Below are positions 46,101-56,400 of a stretch of DNA of 64,000 nt, one piece after another (the stretch's first letter is position 1; every line of letters begins with the position of its first letter). The notes beneath the pieces are model-generated. The model searched no databases, had not been told where the DNA came from, and saw only the letters and a list, made by a program, of their open reading frames with translations. A program made the translations under genes and the position numbers. The stretch comes from Myrmaecium sp. VS I D KN 1 (lineage: Eukaryota > Ascomycota > Dothideomycetes > Valsariales > Valsariaceae): assembly GCA_019775845.1 (NCBI GenBank), contig JADQAV010000038.1, positions 354,812 to 418,811 of the forward strand, read 5' to 3'.

Positions 46101-47169
46101 TGCGGCGGAAGCACGTAGCTGCCCGAGGCTGGGCCCGTGGTCACGCCGCTCATGGTATGGTTCAAGTGAGAAGGAATCGACGCTGACGCTGTTCCGGTTG
46201 GAACGGCAACGCTATCCGTGGTCGTGCCTGGTAGCTCGGAATCGGTCGCAGGCGTGCTTGAAGGGACGGGAACACTGTAGGTAGTGTTGGTGTTCCCCGG
46301 TAGGCCTGAACCCGTGGCCACTGGCACCCTCGAGGAGGTGCCGTACGACGGGACGTAGGAAGTACCCGTCGTTCCCGGCGCCTCGCTGCTGGAGGCGAAA
46401 CCGGTGGCGTTCGAGGTAGGAACAGAGAAGCTTCCAGTCGCATGAGAGAAGCCGCCGCTGGGGTGGAAAAAGCTATCAGTCGGGATATAAGAGCTGCCGG
46501 ACGGGATAGAGAAGCTCCCAGTGGGCGTGACGCCCGGGGTGAAGGTGGTGGTTCCAGGGAGCTCAGAGCCCGTGGGTCCCAGAATGCCGGACGAGTTGGT
46601 GACCGGGAATGGAATAGAGGAAGAGCCGGTTGGCAGGACATGAGGCGAGCTGTGGCCGGTGGTAACGGTAATCATTACCGTGGAAAGAACCTTGGTCGTC
46701 GAGTTGGCGCCGGTTGACAGCGGGACTCCAGAGCCCGAGGCGATGCCCAGGTCAGACGTCGAGGAGAAACCCGTTCCAGAGGCAGGAATTCCCGACGGAC
46801 GAAAGTATCCATAGGATTCCGCAGCAAAGGAAGTGTGAGCCGGCAGATCAGAGCCCGATTCGACCGGGATTTCCGTGTGATTGTCACATCGGGGTTTGAT
46901 CTCTTCAGCGACGTGGACTGCTCGAAGGTCTCGTTAGCATTTGGTCTGAAGGTCTGTTTGATCACCAGGGACAGCGTGAACGAGGCACGAATGATGCTTG
47001 CGATCCACCCCAGATAACGAGCGAGGCTTGGAACCACATTCAACCCCCCACAAGTGGACCACAAGCTGAGAAGGGTTGGAGGGAAGTCAGGGGCACACTC
47101 ACGAGGCTTCGGCGCCGCGATGCTAAGCACCGGCAAAACCGCCAGGGGCGCAACAGTTGACAACTTCAT
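43130..47169 (-). CDS. Secreted mucin-like protein with recurrent LPGT motif
   Basis: I recognise no family. Proposed exons 47169-47103, 46917-43208 and 43147-43130 give about 1242 residues; reading through the 60-nt last intron instead stops at 43148 with about 1278. The first intron (185 nt) has GTGAGT, TGCTAAC and GAGCAG signals. A signal peptide spans about 1-19 (MKLSTVAPLAVLPVLSIAA). The body is about 1150 residues of Ser, Thr, Gly, Pro and Val, almost free of cysteine, in which LPGT recurs about 20 times, mostly as SELPGT, with variants such as LPGS and LPET. A Gly-Tyr stretch and a basic His/Lys/Asp tail close it. There is no hydrophobic GPI signal. A heavily O-glycosylated wall or matrix protein is likely, by composition only. 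Confidence 0.72.
43585..43705 (-). repeat. Coding tandem repeat, GSSASDLPGTTT units
   Basis: Three consecutive 12-13-codon units of the form SSASDLPGT, nearly identical in DNA, inside the LPGT-repeat gene. Confidence 0.85.
44397..44950 (-). repeat. Coding minisatellite block in the LPGT-repeat gene
   Basis: The 67 bases at 44397-44463 recur identically at 44649-44715, an offset of exactly 84 codons, with further diverged copies around them. Units combine TPSGN, SVPV, TPTG and SSSSELPGTSS. Confidence 0.9.
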
Positions 47170-50100
47170 GATGCGTTTCGAAAAAGTCTTCGACAGCGGC
47201 GCGAAAAAAGAAAAAACGGACGAGGGGGAAGGGATGTAAACGAGTGAATAAAGTCAAACGAGAGGAAGCCTCGACCGGAGACTGCTGAAGAACAAGAGAG
47301 AAAGTTGAACAAAGGCAGAGCACCTCTCCCTCCTTTATAGGAGAGAAAGCCTGCCCATGAGGAGATCAAACCCGGGCTCCGGGCTACAGATCACCGAAAG
47401 CATGCGGTCGAGCGCAGTGTGTGTGTGCGAGATGCGCGGACGCCCTGGTGCGGTAGAGACCAGGCCGGGCGCAGACTTCGTGGGTGGCTGCAACGCTGTG
47501 AGCCGCGAGATGCAAGCCGCATGCCATCCTCCTTCAATTATCTCCTGAACCGCACTCTGGGGAAAGGAATACGGAAGGGTGGCCGCTGGTTCCTCTGCGG
47601 CATCCAGCCAGCCTTGCCTCAAGGTGCCCTCTCACAGGCGGAGGCTACGTGCATGGCTGGCTTTCCTGAAGGCTGTTCAGACGAAACACCCAATCCAAAG
47701 GGTGGAGGCGAGTAGCCGAGAAGGGTAGAAGCGGTAGGTGCCAGGGCCGAGCAGAGCTGAGCAAACGACGGCGGGACGTGGATTGCTTCCTGGTGTAACT
47801 TCACGAGCGAAACTCTGAGGAGAACGCTTGCGATCGATGGTCGACAGGTTAACCCCAGGAAGGCTGATACCCGTTGCCGATGTATCACTACAGGTCTCGT
47901 CCCGCCATGCAGCACTGCAGACCGAATGAAAAGAGAATCGACCGGAGCGACCATCCCAACCATCCCACCGCCCTCGAAAAAGGTCCGAAGCAAGCACGCC
48001 GTGGCGATGGCGGTGGTCGAAGGCTCTCTGGGAGGACGTTGGATGGCATGCACCGTTACAAGCCCCAACTGGCGTTCAGACGCGCTATCGAACGTGTACG
48101 TGTCGACGGAGGGATCGAAGTGGAAAAACGGGAGAACGATTATATTATAGGCAAGGTACCCGAGCAGTCGTGCAACGTGACCGCCATGTTTGTCCACAGC
48201 TCTTTCTTCTGCACCATCCTGTCGCCCGTCGGATCCCCATCAACGGACGCTGCTGGTCGCCATCCGGCGAAGTCGGGAAAGCAAACTTACTTCTACGGCG
48301 CATGCAGCAGCAGCCATTCTGTCATTCCGGAAATGAGGAGTGAGAAAGCAAGGCAGTAGGTCAGGCATCAGGCATCAGCACCTCAGCAGCCTTCACATAT
48401 GTGGAGGCGCAGATCCTCATGTAGATAGACTGTCAGCGCCTCGGCTGGCCCCGGACGGAAACACGAGAGCCATCGGTTTCGTGTACAGGAACGGGCGGGG
48501 GCGGGCCAACAGAGAGAGAGTGAAGCCAGGAACCTGGCAGTGAGCAATAACAACAGATGACTCGCAGAAGTTTGACAGCAAGATATCTGTATGTATGCAC
48601 ATACACACATGTACATACATGTACATACAGACGTCCTTGTCAACAAGCATCCGACGGCCCAAGCAGGAGGACATGGGAAGGGGAAGCAAGCAAGCAAGCG
48701 GACACAAGATGAAGGTGGAGAGGTTGACGTCGTACGGTCGCGGAACAGGAACGGGGCAAGCGCGCTGGGCGTGACAGCCACGTTGTACCGGGCCGACCGG
48801 GGGGTAAGAGGGGGATCCAGTTAAACCGTCGAAGATGAGTGAGTGGCGTTCTGGAAAGATCAGCCAGAAGAGAGTCGTCGTCGGATTGTCGTGCAATTCT
48901 GATGTCGAGGGGGAGAAGAGATGATGGCGGGTTGGGTTGCTCACGACTGCGAGAGAACAAGGGATACAAGGAGGAGAAGGAAGAGAGACAGAGAGACAGA
49001 GAGGCAAGGAGGAAGAAGAGTGGAAGGGAGGTCGCTGGCTGTTTCAGCCGAGGCGGTACAGTATCTCTCTCTCTCTCTCTCTCTCTTTTCCCCCCGGAAG
49101 GAAGGAAGGAAGGAAGCAGGCATCCTCCCCTCGGCCACTGCAGCCTTGTGTCACGACGATCACTCGTCACCGTCACGGCCAAGCAGATCGACCAAACCGA
49201 TCTATCTGCCTGCCTGCCTGTTTGTCCGTCTGTCCGTCAGTATTGTAGGTTGACAGCGACTTCGAAAAAAAAGAAAAGAAAAGAAAAGAAAAATGAAACG
49301 AGATAAAGGTAAATAAATTGCAGAACCTCAATGCTCACATATAACAAAACCCGCCCCCAATGTAGTTGTCCAGGAAGGCACCCGCCCAGCTACCACTGAA
49401 GCTGAATGTCAGTACGAAACCAAAGCTCTCGATGATAACAGAGTTCCTGCACTCCATACCATGCCTGAGGCACGAGTACATAGGCAGGTACCTACCTAGG
49501 TCCAGTACAGTCCAGTATATAGGTATGACATGGTAAGAATCCACCGCAACGGATCGAACACCGTATCACCTACTCACCTCGATCTCAATCGCAAGTCTCA
49601 GACTCAAGTCTCAGTCTCAGTCTCAGTCTCGAGTCTTAAGTCTCAACTGAACTGGTACCAAACCGGACCGAACCAGACGATGTTCCTCACCTTCGATATA
49701 CCGATCATCATCATCCACATTCACCCATCGTCAGAGAGAGGACGAGCGATAGGTAGGACAACGAGCCCCAACGCCCGCCCAACAACGGGGAAACGGCTGG
49801 ACGAGAGGCTCTTTCTCTCTCTCTCTCTCTCACGAGCACACTACCCCCCATCCCCCTCATCTTTCTGATAAGCAGTGCTTGAACGACCAGCGGATCCACG
49901 GAGGTCACAGCAACCCTTCCTCCCCACGCTCGGGCGTGGGGTTTGTAACGGACACAGCAAAGACAGCAGATCCTCGAACTCGAGTGGGAGCGTGAAAACA
50001 ACAACCCAATAAAATAAGACATTACAACTAAATATATACCGATATATATGTATATCCGACCCACTCCTGCTACACGGCACCAATCCAACCAAAACACCTG

Positions 50101-50972
50101 TATACGCCCGAAAATGAAATGAAATGAAAATCAAAGAGACGCGAAGACGCAAGCCTCCGACGACGAACAGTGATGGCGATGGGCCCAAGTGAGTGAGTGA
50201 GTGAGTGAGTGACTCAAAGTCCGCGAGCCACAACGCCCGCATACACAACTGACCAAAAGTAACCACCCACCGCTGGAAAAAAGATAATAGTGTAGATGTA
50301 CGTGCAATGTAAAGTTGAAAAAACACCTCCGCCGCCTACACCGGCGCCGCTAAAAGGTCAAAAAAGACGGAGATCATCCCATCATGAATGAAGAGAAAAA
50401 AACAAGACAAGAAAAAGGTGAAAGGGAGAACAAGCAGGAAGAGAGAAAGAGAGAATGAGGGAGGGAGGTAATGTCCCCAAGATTATTTTGCCCTTCCAAC
50501 TGATTGACTGTTTGATTGACTGACTGACCGAAAAAAATAAAAGCCAGTTGAGTCGAGAACACTAGTACCGAGAACACCGGAAAAAAAAAACCCACGCCGC
50601 GTCCCCTCCTTCATCCCCGTCGTTCATTGCGACGGTTAGTTTTTTCTTACGCCGGCTGGCCCCTGTGGGCGGATGTGTGTGTGTATATATGAAGGTGATC
50701 CAAGCGTTGCACGATGAGAAAGAAGTAAGTGTGCTTGTGCTGCCACGATGAGCTTTTTTCAGCAAAAGGGGCATGCAGAAGGTTTCCCCTCGGCACCCAT
50801 TGCCCCCCTGAGCTCAACAGGATGCTGAGCACCAATGCACGTGGTGATTGCACGCCCCCTTTTCATATATCCCAAAAGGGCCGATCCAAAGACGGCCGGT
50901 GGAATGTCTTCCCCTTTCCTTCAAACAAGACTAGATAAAGCGTAAAAAGTGATACGAGATAGACGGGACGGC
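47170..50972. other. Gene-poor region upstream of the LPGT-repeat gene
   Basis: 3.8 kb with the LPGT gene promoter and the 3' flank of the putative regulator. It holds simple repeats: CT runs (49064-49085, 49810-49830), TCAGTC repeats (49604-49626), GAGT repeats (50187-50211), TACA/TGTA repeats (48597-48627) and A-rich runs (49265-49292). A perfect 8-bp hairpin lies at 49922-49941. Open frames here are low complexity and none is called. Confidence 0.55.
49922..49941. repeat. Perfect hairpin with a four-base loop
   Basis: CCCCACGC, loop TCGG, GCGTGGGG. It is GC-rich and stable on paper, lying about 1 kb beyond the 3' end of the putative regulator gene. Confidence 0.75.
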
Positions 50973-52292
50973 TCAAGTGGCAGCGTGCTGCGACAGACTA
51001 GGCTCATCCCAGACGCTTGTGTTGAGGAGCCCAGCCCACTCGCCCGGAGTCGTGGTTTGCGTGTGGTCCGCGTTCTCATCGAAACTGAAGTTGAACTCCG
51101 GCATGTTCAGGTGAGAAGGCGGGGAGAACGGTCCGAAGTCCGTTGGGATGCTGCCGCCCATGCCCATGCCCATCCCCAACGTTTGATTGAGGCCGGAGTC
51201 CGGTTTCATCGGCGCGTTGGGATGGTAGGAGGAGAACGGATGGGGGATGTGCTCATACCCGGACAGAAGCTGGCCCGAATAGGGGTCCTGCTGGTCGAGG
51301 TACGGCCCCAAGAATTGTTGTGTATTCGCGGGAAGCGCCGGCGTCATCGGGTTGCCACTGGGATATAGCGAGTACTCCTCGAACACCGAGTCGTTCCGAC
51401 CACCTCCGGCTTGATCTTTGCCATAGTGAGTCCCCAAAGAGTTGTCGCTGACGGCGGCAGGCGAAGGCTGAAGCGAGCCGCCATCGTTAGTAGTGGCATC
51501 ATTCGAGGGAGCCCGTGACGATGACCGATTGCTGCGGTCTTGGTGCCGAGCAGGAGAGCTCATGAACTGTGGCACCGACATCCGACGTTGATCGTCCGTG
51601 TGTGGTGATTGGCTGGGACGAAACGTGTGGGGGTTGCGGCCGTGGAGTTCAGCAGGTGTGGCAATCGACTGGGATCTCTGGTGGGGCGACGGGCGGTAGT
51701 GCTGCGCCTCGTTCGTCGGAACTTGCTGGAGCGGCACCTCTGACTGTGAATGCGAAGATTGATGGAACATGTGAGGAGGAAGAGTGTAGGATTGCGGTGG
51801 AGGTTGAGAAAAATTGAGCGCGGGTGCAAAGGCCGGCGCAGACCCGTAAGGTTGTATGTAATTATCAACAAGGTACGGATGCTGTCCGTCAGCGATTGCT
51901 GTTCTCGTCGCATGCTGACTGGCTAGATAGGCATGAAATCTTCGGTTGAAGTCGCTGTTGGAAGTGGTGTAGGCAGCTAGCAGACGGCGATATTGACCAG
52001 GAAGATCATCCTCCTCTTCGTACATCTCTTCATTTATCACGTCTTGCTCGGTCACACGTAGAGCACGGCCGGTCCGTTTCTTGTGGATGTCGGAGGCTCT
52101 GCGCGCGGACTCGATACGAGCTTCAAGACTTCGGTCACTTCGCCGGGAAGCAGCGATATAGGCTCTAGGTGAGGATGGTCAGAGAGAACGAATGGAGGGA
52201 ATGTTGCGAACGGCATACCTCTCCTGGTTTTCCTCGTGTGTCCTTTCCGTCTTCATCGGACGTGAGACAGGTGCTGTCCTTATCGGAGGCAT
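50973..52292 (-). CDS. Putative transcriptional regulator, Gln/Ser/Pro-rich
   Basis: Exons 52292-52219 and 52164-50973 give 421 residues. The N-terminal 100 residues are basic, helical and look conserved (ERTHEENQERAYIAASRRSD, then SLEARIESARRASDIHKKRT), followed by the acidic EEMYEEEDDLPGQYRRL. The rest is disordered and rich in Gln, Ser, Pro and His, with a Gly-Met repeat (GMGMGMGG) and an acidic, aromatic end (FNFSFDENADH). The layout resembles a fungal DNA-binding or co-regulator protein. From memory it recalls proteins labelled RfeG-type factors, which I cannot verify. No known zinc cluster, bZIP leucine repeat or homeodomain is visible. Large intergenic regions lie on both sides. Confidence 0.75.
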
Positions 52293-52854
52293 TGGAATGA
52301 GGATGGTGACTGAGGATATTAGGCTGGCGGAGAAATGACGTCGAAACGAAGGCCGATTATGTATTATGGAAGAACAGAGAGAGAGGGTTTCTTTGAGTGC
52401 CCAGACAGAAGCAATGTTCAGATTACCGGCCGTGAAGCAGAAGATAGGTGATCAGGTGGAGAGAAGAGAGAAGAGAAGAGGGAAAGCGGAGTGGAGGATT
52501 AAAGAGAGAGGATCGCAAGATGACGCAGGAAGAAGGAAGCTCGATTGCGAGAAGAAGAGACGGCGCGGTGTGAAAGGGAGCGAGGGCGTCTGGATCGGAG
52601 GCGTGCCGGACGGCGGTGATGTTGTAGCTGCTGGCAGCTCGATAGCCGTGCTCGGGGAGCCAAGCGAACGGGAAAGGGAGGATCGGGAGAGCCCAGGGCT
52701 GAGATCGATCCGAACCCGAGCCAAGCGTGCGGTGGTGCGCGGTGGCTTGGGACGGCGCGGCGTGGGGACGGGACGGAGGAGGAAGTGAGCTAGGGAGGTA
52801 GTGCCAACCTAAGGTAAGGTATTGTCCTCCACGTTGAGTACACAAGTATGTACA

Positions 52855-52912
52855 GGTATGTAGGTAGGTATAGTAGGTAAAGTAGGTAAGGTATTTAGTA
52901 GTAGGTAGGTAA
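52855..52912. repeat. TAGGTA-type degenerate tandem repeat
   Basis: Repeated TAGG/TAGGTA/AGTAGG units in a 58-bp block about 560 bp upstream of the putative regulator's start codon. Confidence 0.8.
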
Positions 52913-53391
52913 GAAAGAAGAAGGTGATCAATGTCAGAGCTCAGGCAGTCCTGTTAGGAGAATCTTGTTTCTCCCACCAGCGCAGACAAAGAAGGAGGAG
53001 AGGAGGAGACAGTAGTCGTAAGGTAGGCGGAGGAAGAGGTGGAGGAATAATAGGAGGAGTGGCGGCGAGAGGACAATGGAGGAGAAAAGTCGAGGTTCCG
53101 ATGGCAATTGGCGGAAGTTTCTTTCGATTGCCTTTTCCTTTTTGTTTCCTTTCCCTTTCTTTTCTTTTTTTCCAAAAGAAGCAAAAAGAGAGGTCGATTT
53201 CGAGAGAAAAGAATCAAAAGGGGAGCGGGCGGCTGGTGGGCAGATAAATGCATGGACGGCAGCGCGGCAACGACTGGGGAGGGGGAGGCAAAGCTTGGTG
53301 GTGGTGATGGTGGTTGCTGCGTGCGCGTGTGGGCGGGTGCGTGCGGGCGTGCTGTTCGGCGAGGTGAGAGAAGAGATGGCAACCTACTGCT

Positions 53392-53407
53392 TACCTACTA
53401 GTAGGTA
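53392..53407. repeat. 16-bp perfect palindrome
   Basis: TACCTACTAGTAGGTA equals its own reverse complement. It lies in the 7.3-kb desert upstream of the putative regulator. The inner part CTACTAGTAG also occurs at about 40236-40245. Confidence 0.85.
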
Positions 53408-56400
53408 CGGAGCAGCCTATGACAACAAGGCCATGACGGGAGAGAGGCTAACGGTGGCATCCACTCGGTCAAGGAATGTCGGGAGACGGGAAAGGCAATG
53501 GTGGTGGTGGATGGCGGTGGTGGTTGGCAGTGGTTGGCACGGATTGCCGCCATTGGTCGATCGTCCGCCCGCGCTAGGATCGTGGGGCGGCGGCCCCGGG
53601 GATGGTCGATGCTCGATGAATGAGGGCCCCGGTCCCATCCTCAGCATCGCCGCGCCCGGTCCTGCCTCTAACTTGACGTTCCTCTCTCCCTCTAGCGTGT
53701 ACCACACTGCTGCTAGACAAAAACCACCTACCTGATCTCTGTCCAGTCCCTGTGTTGTACCTGTAGTGGAGTAATAGGTATGTATAGTCAGTATTTATTA
53801 TCAGACGTTTGGCCATCCACCAAGGCCATTTAGCAGTGGCTGGGGCGATGACGGCGGTAGAGAGGGATTGCACCGGGCTAGCGACTCCATCCCTCTAACC
53901 ACCTACTGATCTCCCAACCAGATCTTCCTGACTCCCTCCTCCTCTCGCACCACACCACCAGGGACTTGAGACGCTGAGATCCTGTGATGCACAAACGCCA
54001 TCCGCCCGCCATGCATCCATCAGTTGATACACAGCCGTCCTCCATACCGAACGGTAGACAGCGGACGGATTCAAGGCCCACGCACGAGTGAGCGCCCCGC
54101 CCTGCAAGCTTCACTCGAACACCGGTACGATGTGTGTGCCGTGTGCCGTACGGTGAGGGGAGAGGAGGGGGAAGGTGGGTTACCCATTTATTTATCACGA
54201 ACCCATCTCTCTCCTCTCCTCCCGCGGGTTCTCATGCGTCCGCGGTGGGTCGAAAGTGTTTTGCTAGCTTCAGGTCGCCATCGCGAGATCTCGTTTTGTT
54301 TTTTTGCGGGGCTCAGATGGTTTCGCAGGTCGCCTCCCGTACCTCAGGTATGGGGGAATAAGATCAGGAACTGCATTCCCTCTAAACCGCCATCTCTTTC
54401 GGCTGTTCTCCTCTTTCTCACCAACAGCGCGAGCTGTCTAACTATCAGCCTGCCCGGAGACGGGTGCGGCGCCACATGAACGTGAAAGGTCGGAGTGTGC
54501 TGCCGCATCCCACGTTGACCCTCTCCGCTGGAAACGGAAGAGGCCAATGAGGCGGGGAGCTGGAGAGGCTGCTACTTGGGAAGCCCTCTCCGCTCAACGC
54601 ACACCGTTTCGAAGACGCTCGCGCTGTGTGTGTGTCCCCTCCGGAATCTTTGCATCCCGGACTGCCACTCCCAAATCCTGCTTCGACACCAGTCCATGCC
54701 CGTCGTCCAGCTAAGCGCTGCTCGCTGCCTCGCTGCTAAGTGCACGAAAGGGCGAATTGACGACATTGGCAAATCCGAGAGGGATGCGCATTCGTGGGAA
54801 AAGGCATGCACGCTCACTCGTGGTGGGTTCGGCAGGTCGAGCAAGGTGGCAGTGCCCTACCTCCCGCGCCCGAGGTACCAGACGACGCACCCACGCATCC
54901 ACCCTCGCACTAACCGATGTTACGGCCAGCGAAAGTCAGATTAGCGAGAAAGTTAATCTGGGAAAAAACAAAGGACTGCCTCCGAGGAATGGCAACCCCC
55001 CTCCCCTCCCCTTCTCCCCCTGATAAAACCCCAGTAATCATCCCCCGGGTACCTAATGCTGTTCGGTGTAGCCACTAAAGAGCAGGAACGGATGCGATCC
55101 CAAGAAGCCTGGACTCGCCCATCCAGCCTGTCTCTAACCACGATCGGGGTAGTCAACAGGGTAAGGTAAATAAGGTACCTACTCCGCGCCCCTTGTCGGT
55201 CGCCGTTGATCGAGGAAAGTTACGGACTTTTACCAGGTATGGCGTAGTAGCGGACGGCAGCTTTCAGCTGTCGCTCTCATGTAAAAAGACCAAGCCATAT
55301 CCGGCGCAAAACCTTACAGCGACCACCTGAGTATCCTGGCTTCTTAATACCACCTAGTACCAGACGCCTCTCCCGTCCAAAATTCCAATTACGTCGGTCT
55401 TTGCTCTCAGCCTGTTCCCCGAACCGCGGCGGATTAGGGTCCATGCTAATGCCTAAGGCTACCACAGATCCTCCTGACTCGCTAAAATCATCATCTCCCC
55501 GAACGGAACGTCACCCGTGGAGATCAGAGATCAACAGCTTCAGGTCAACGGCGATAAAAAAACTAACATCACTTAGCTACCAATCTTTCCAGCTGCACGT
55601 CTGCCCGCAGTCTACCGGCCACAATGCACCAAGACCAGCACCAGGACCAGGACCAGGAACGGATGTCGAAGTTCGCGGACCAAGTGCGACGTCGTGGGCA
55701 GGATCTGAATGCACTGCACGCTTCACAAAAAAGATCCCTCGGCCTATCACGCCGACCCGCTCGTAACTCCGTCACGGTGGGCTTGCAACATTCCTGGACA
55801 CTTGGCGCCCTCCACCTCGGCGACCTGTGTAATGTCCAGTCATCAGCCAGCAAATCGACACCACCCACCCCCTACGCATGCGTGACGGGCCGTTGAGGCG
55901 ATGGGTGGGTGGCCCCATCCGTGGAGATTGTCAACCTTAAGCCCTTTTCCCCCTCCGCCCTCCTCCTGAGGTACACCAGGCACACACCCATCCTCTCTAC
56001 CACATCACACCCCAGGGGTCGACCTTCCCAACCGCTCGTCTTTCGCGCGCTGTTTAGATCCGGTGCGTGCCGCCATCCCGAGAACCGATTTTGACGGTTG
56101 CTCGGTCCAGTGGTCCAATCTTCGGTGACATGGGTCATTTTCACCTCTGGGATGGTTATGCTTAGAAACTTCTCCAACGGCACACTTTTACTGTGGACCA
56201 GCTACAGTAAGAACCTTGCAACATCGATTGCCTCGCTCTCCTTCTTCTTCTTTTACTTCGCGGCAAAATTGCATGGAGCGTTGAGCGCCTGGCCTCGGCA
56301 TCCGCGACTTGGCGGCATGGGGCTGTTGACTGGTAACAATGCCTTCTCCTTTCGGCAAACCGTGCAGACAGATTCACTCATCTCTGACCGGAAATGACCG

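Noticed and set aside
43600-46600. LPGT motifs as bacterial sortase (LPxTG) signals
   Set aside because: The host is a fungus, the motif is internal and repeated, and the order LPGT does not match LPxTG.
47619-49182. Overlapping minus-strand frames of 180-196 codons upstream of the LPGT-repeat gene
   Set aside because: Overlap simple repeats and show no family resemblance.
52366-53735. Plus-strand frames (140 and 219 codons) in the desert
   Set aside because: Arg/Gly/Glu-biased translation of purine-rich DNA, no conserved motif.
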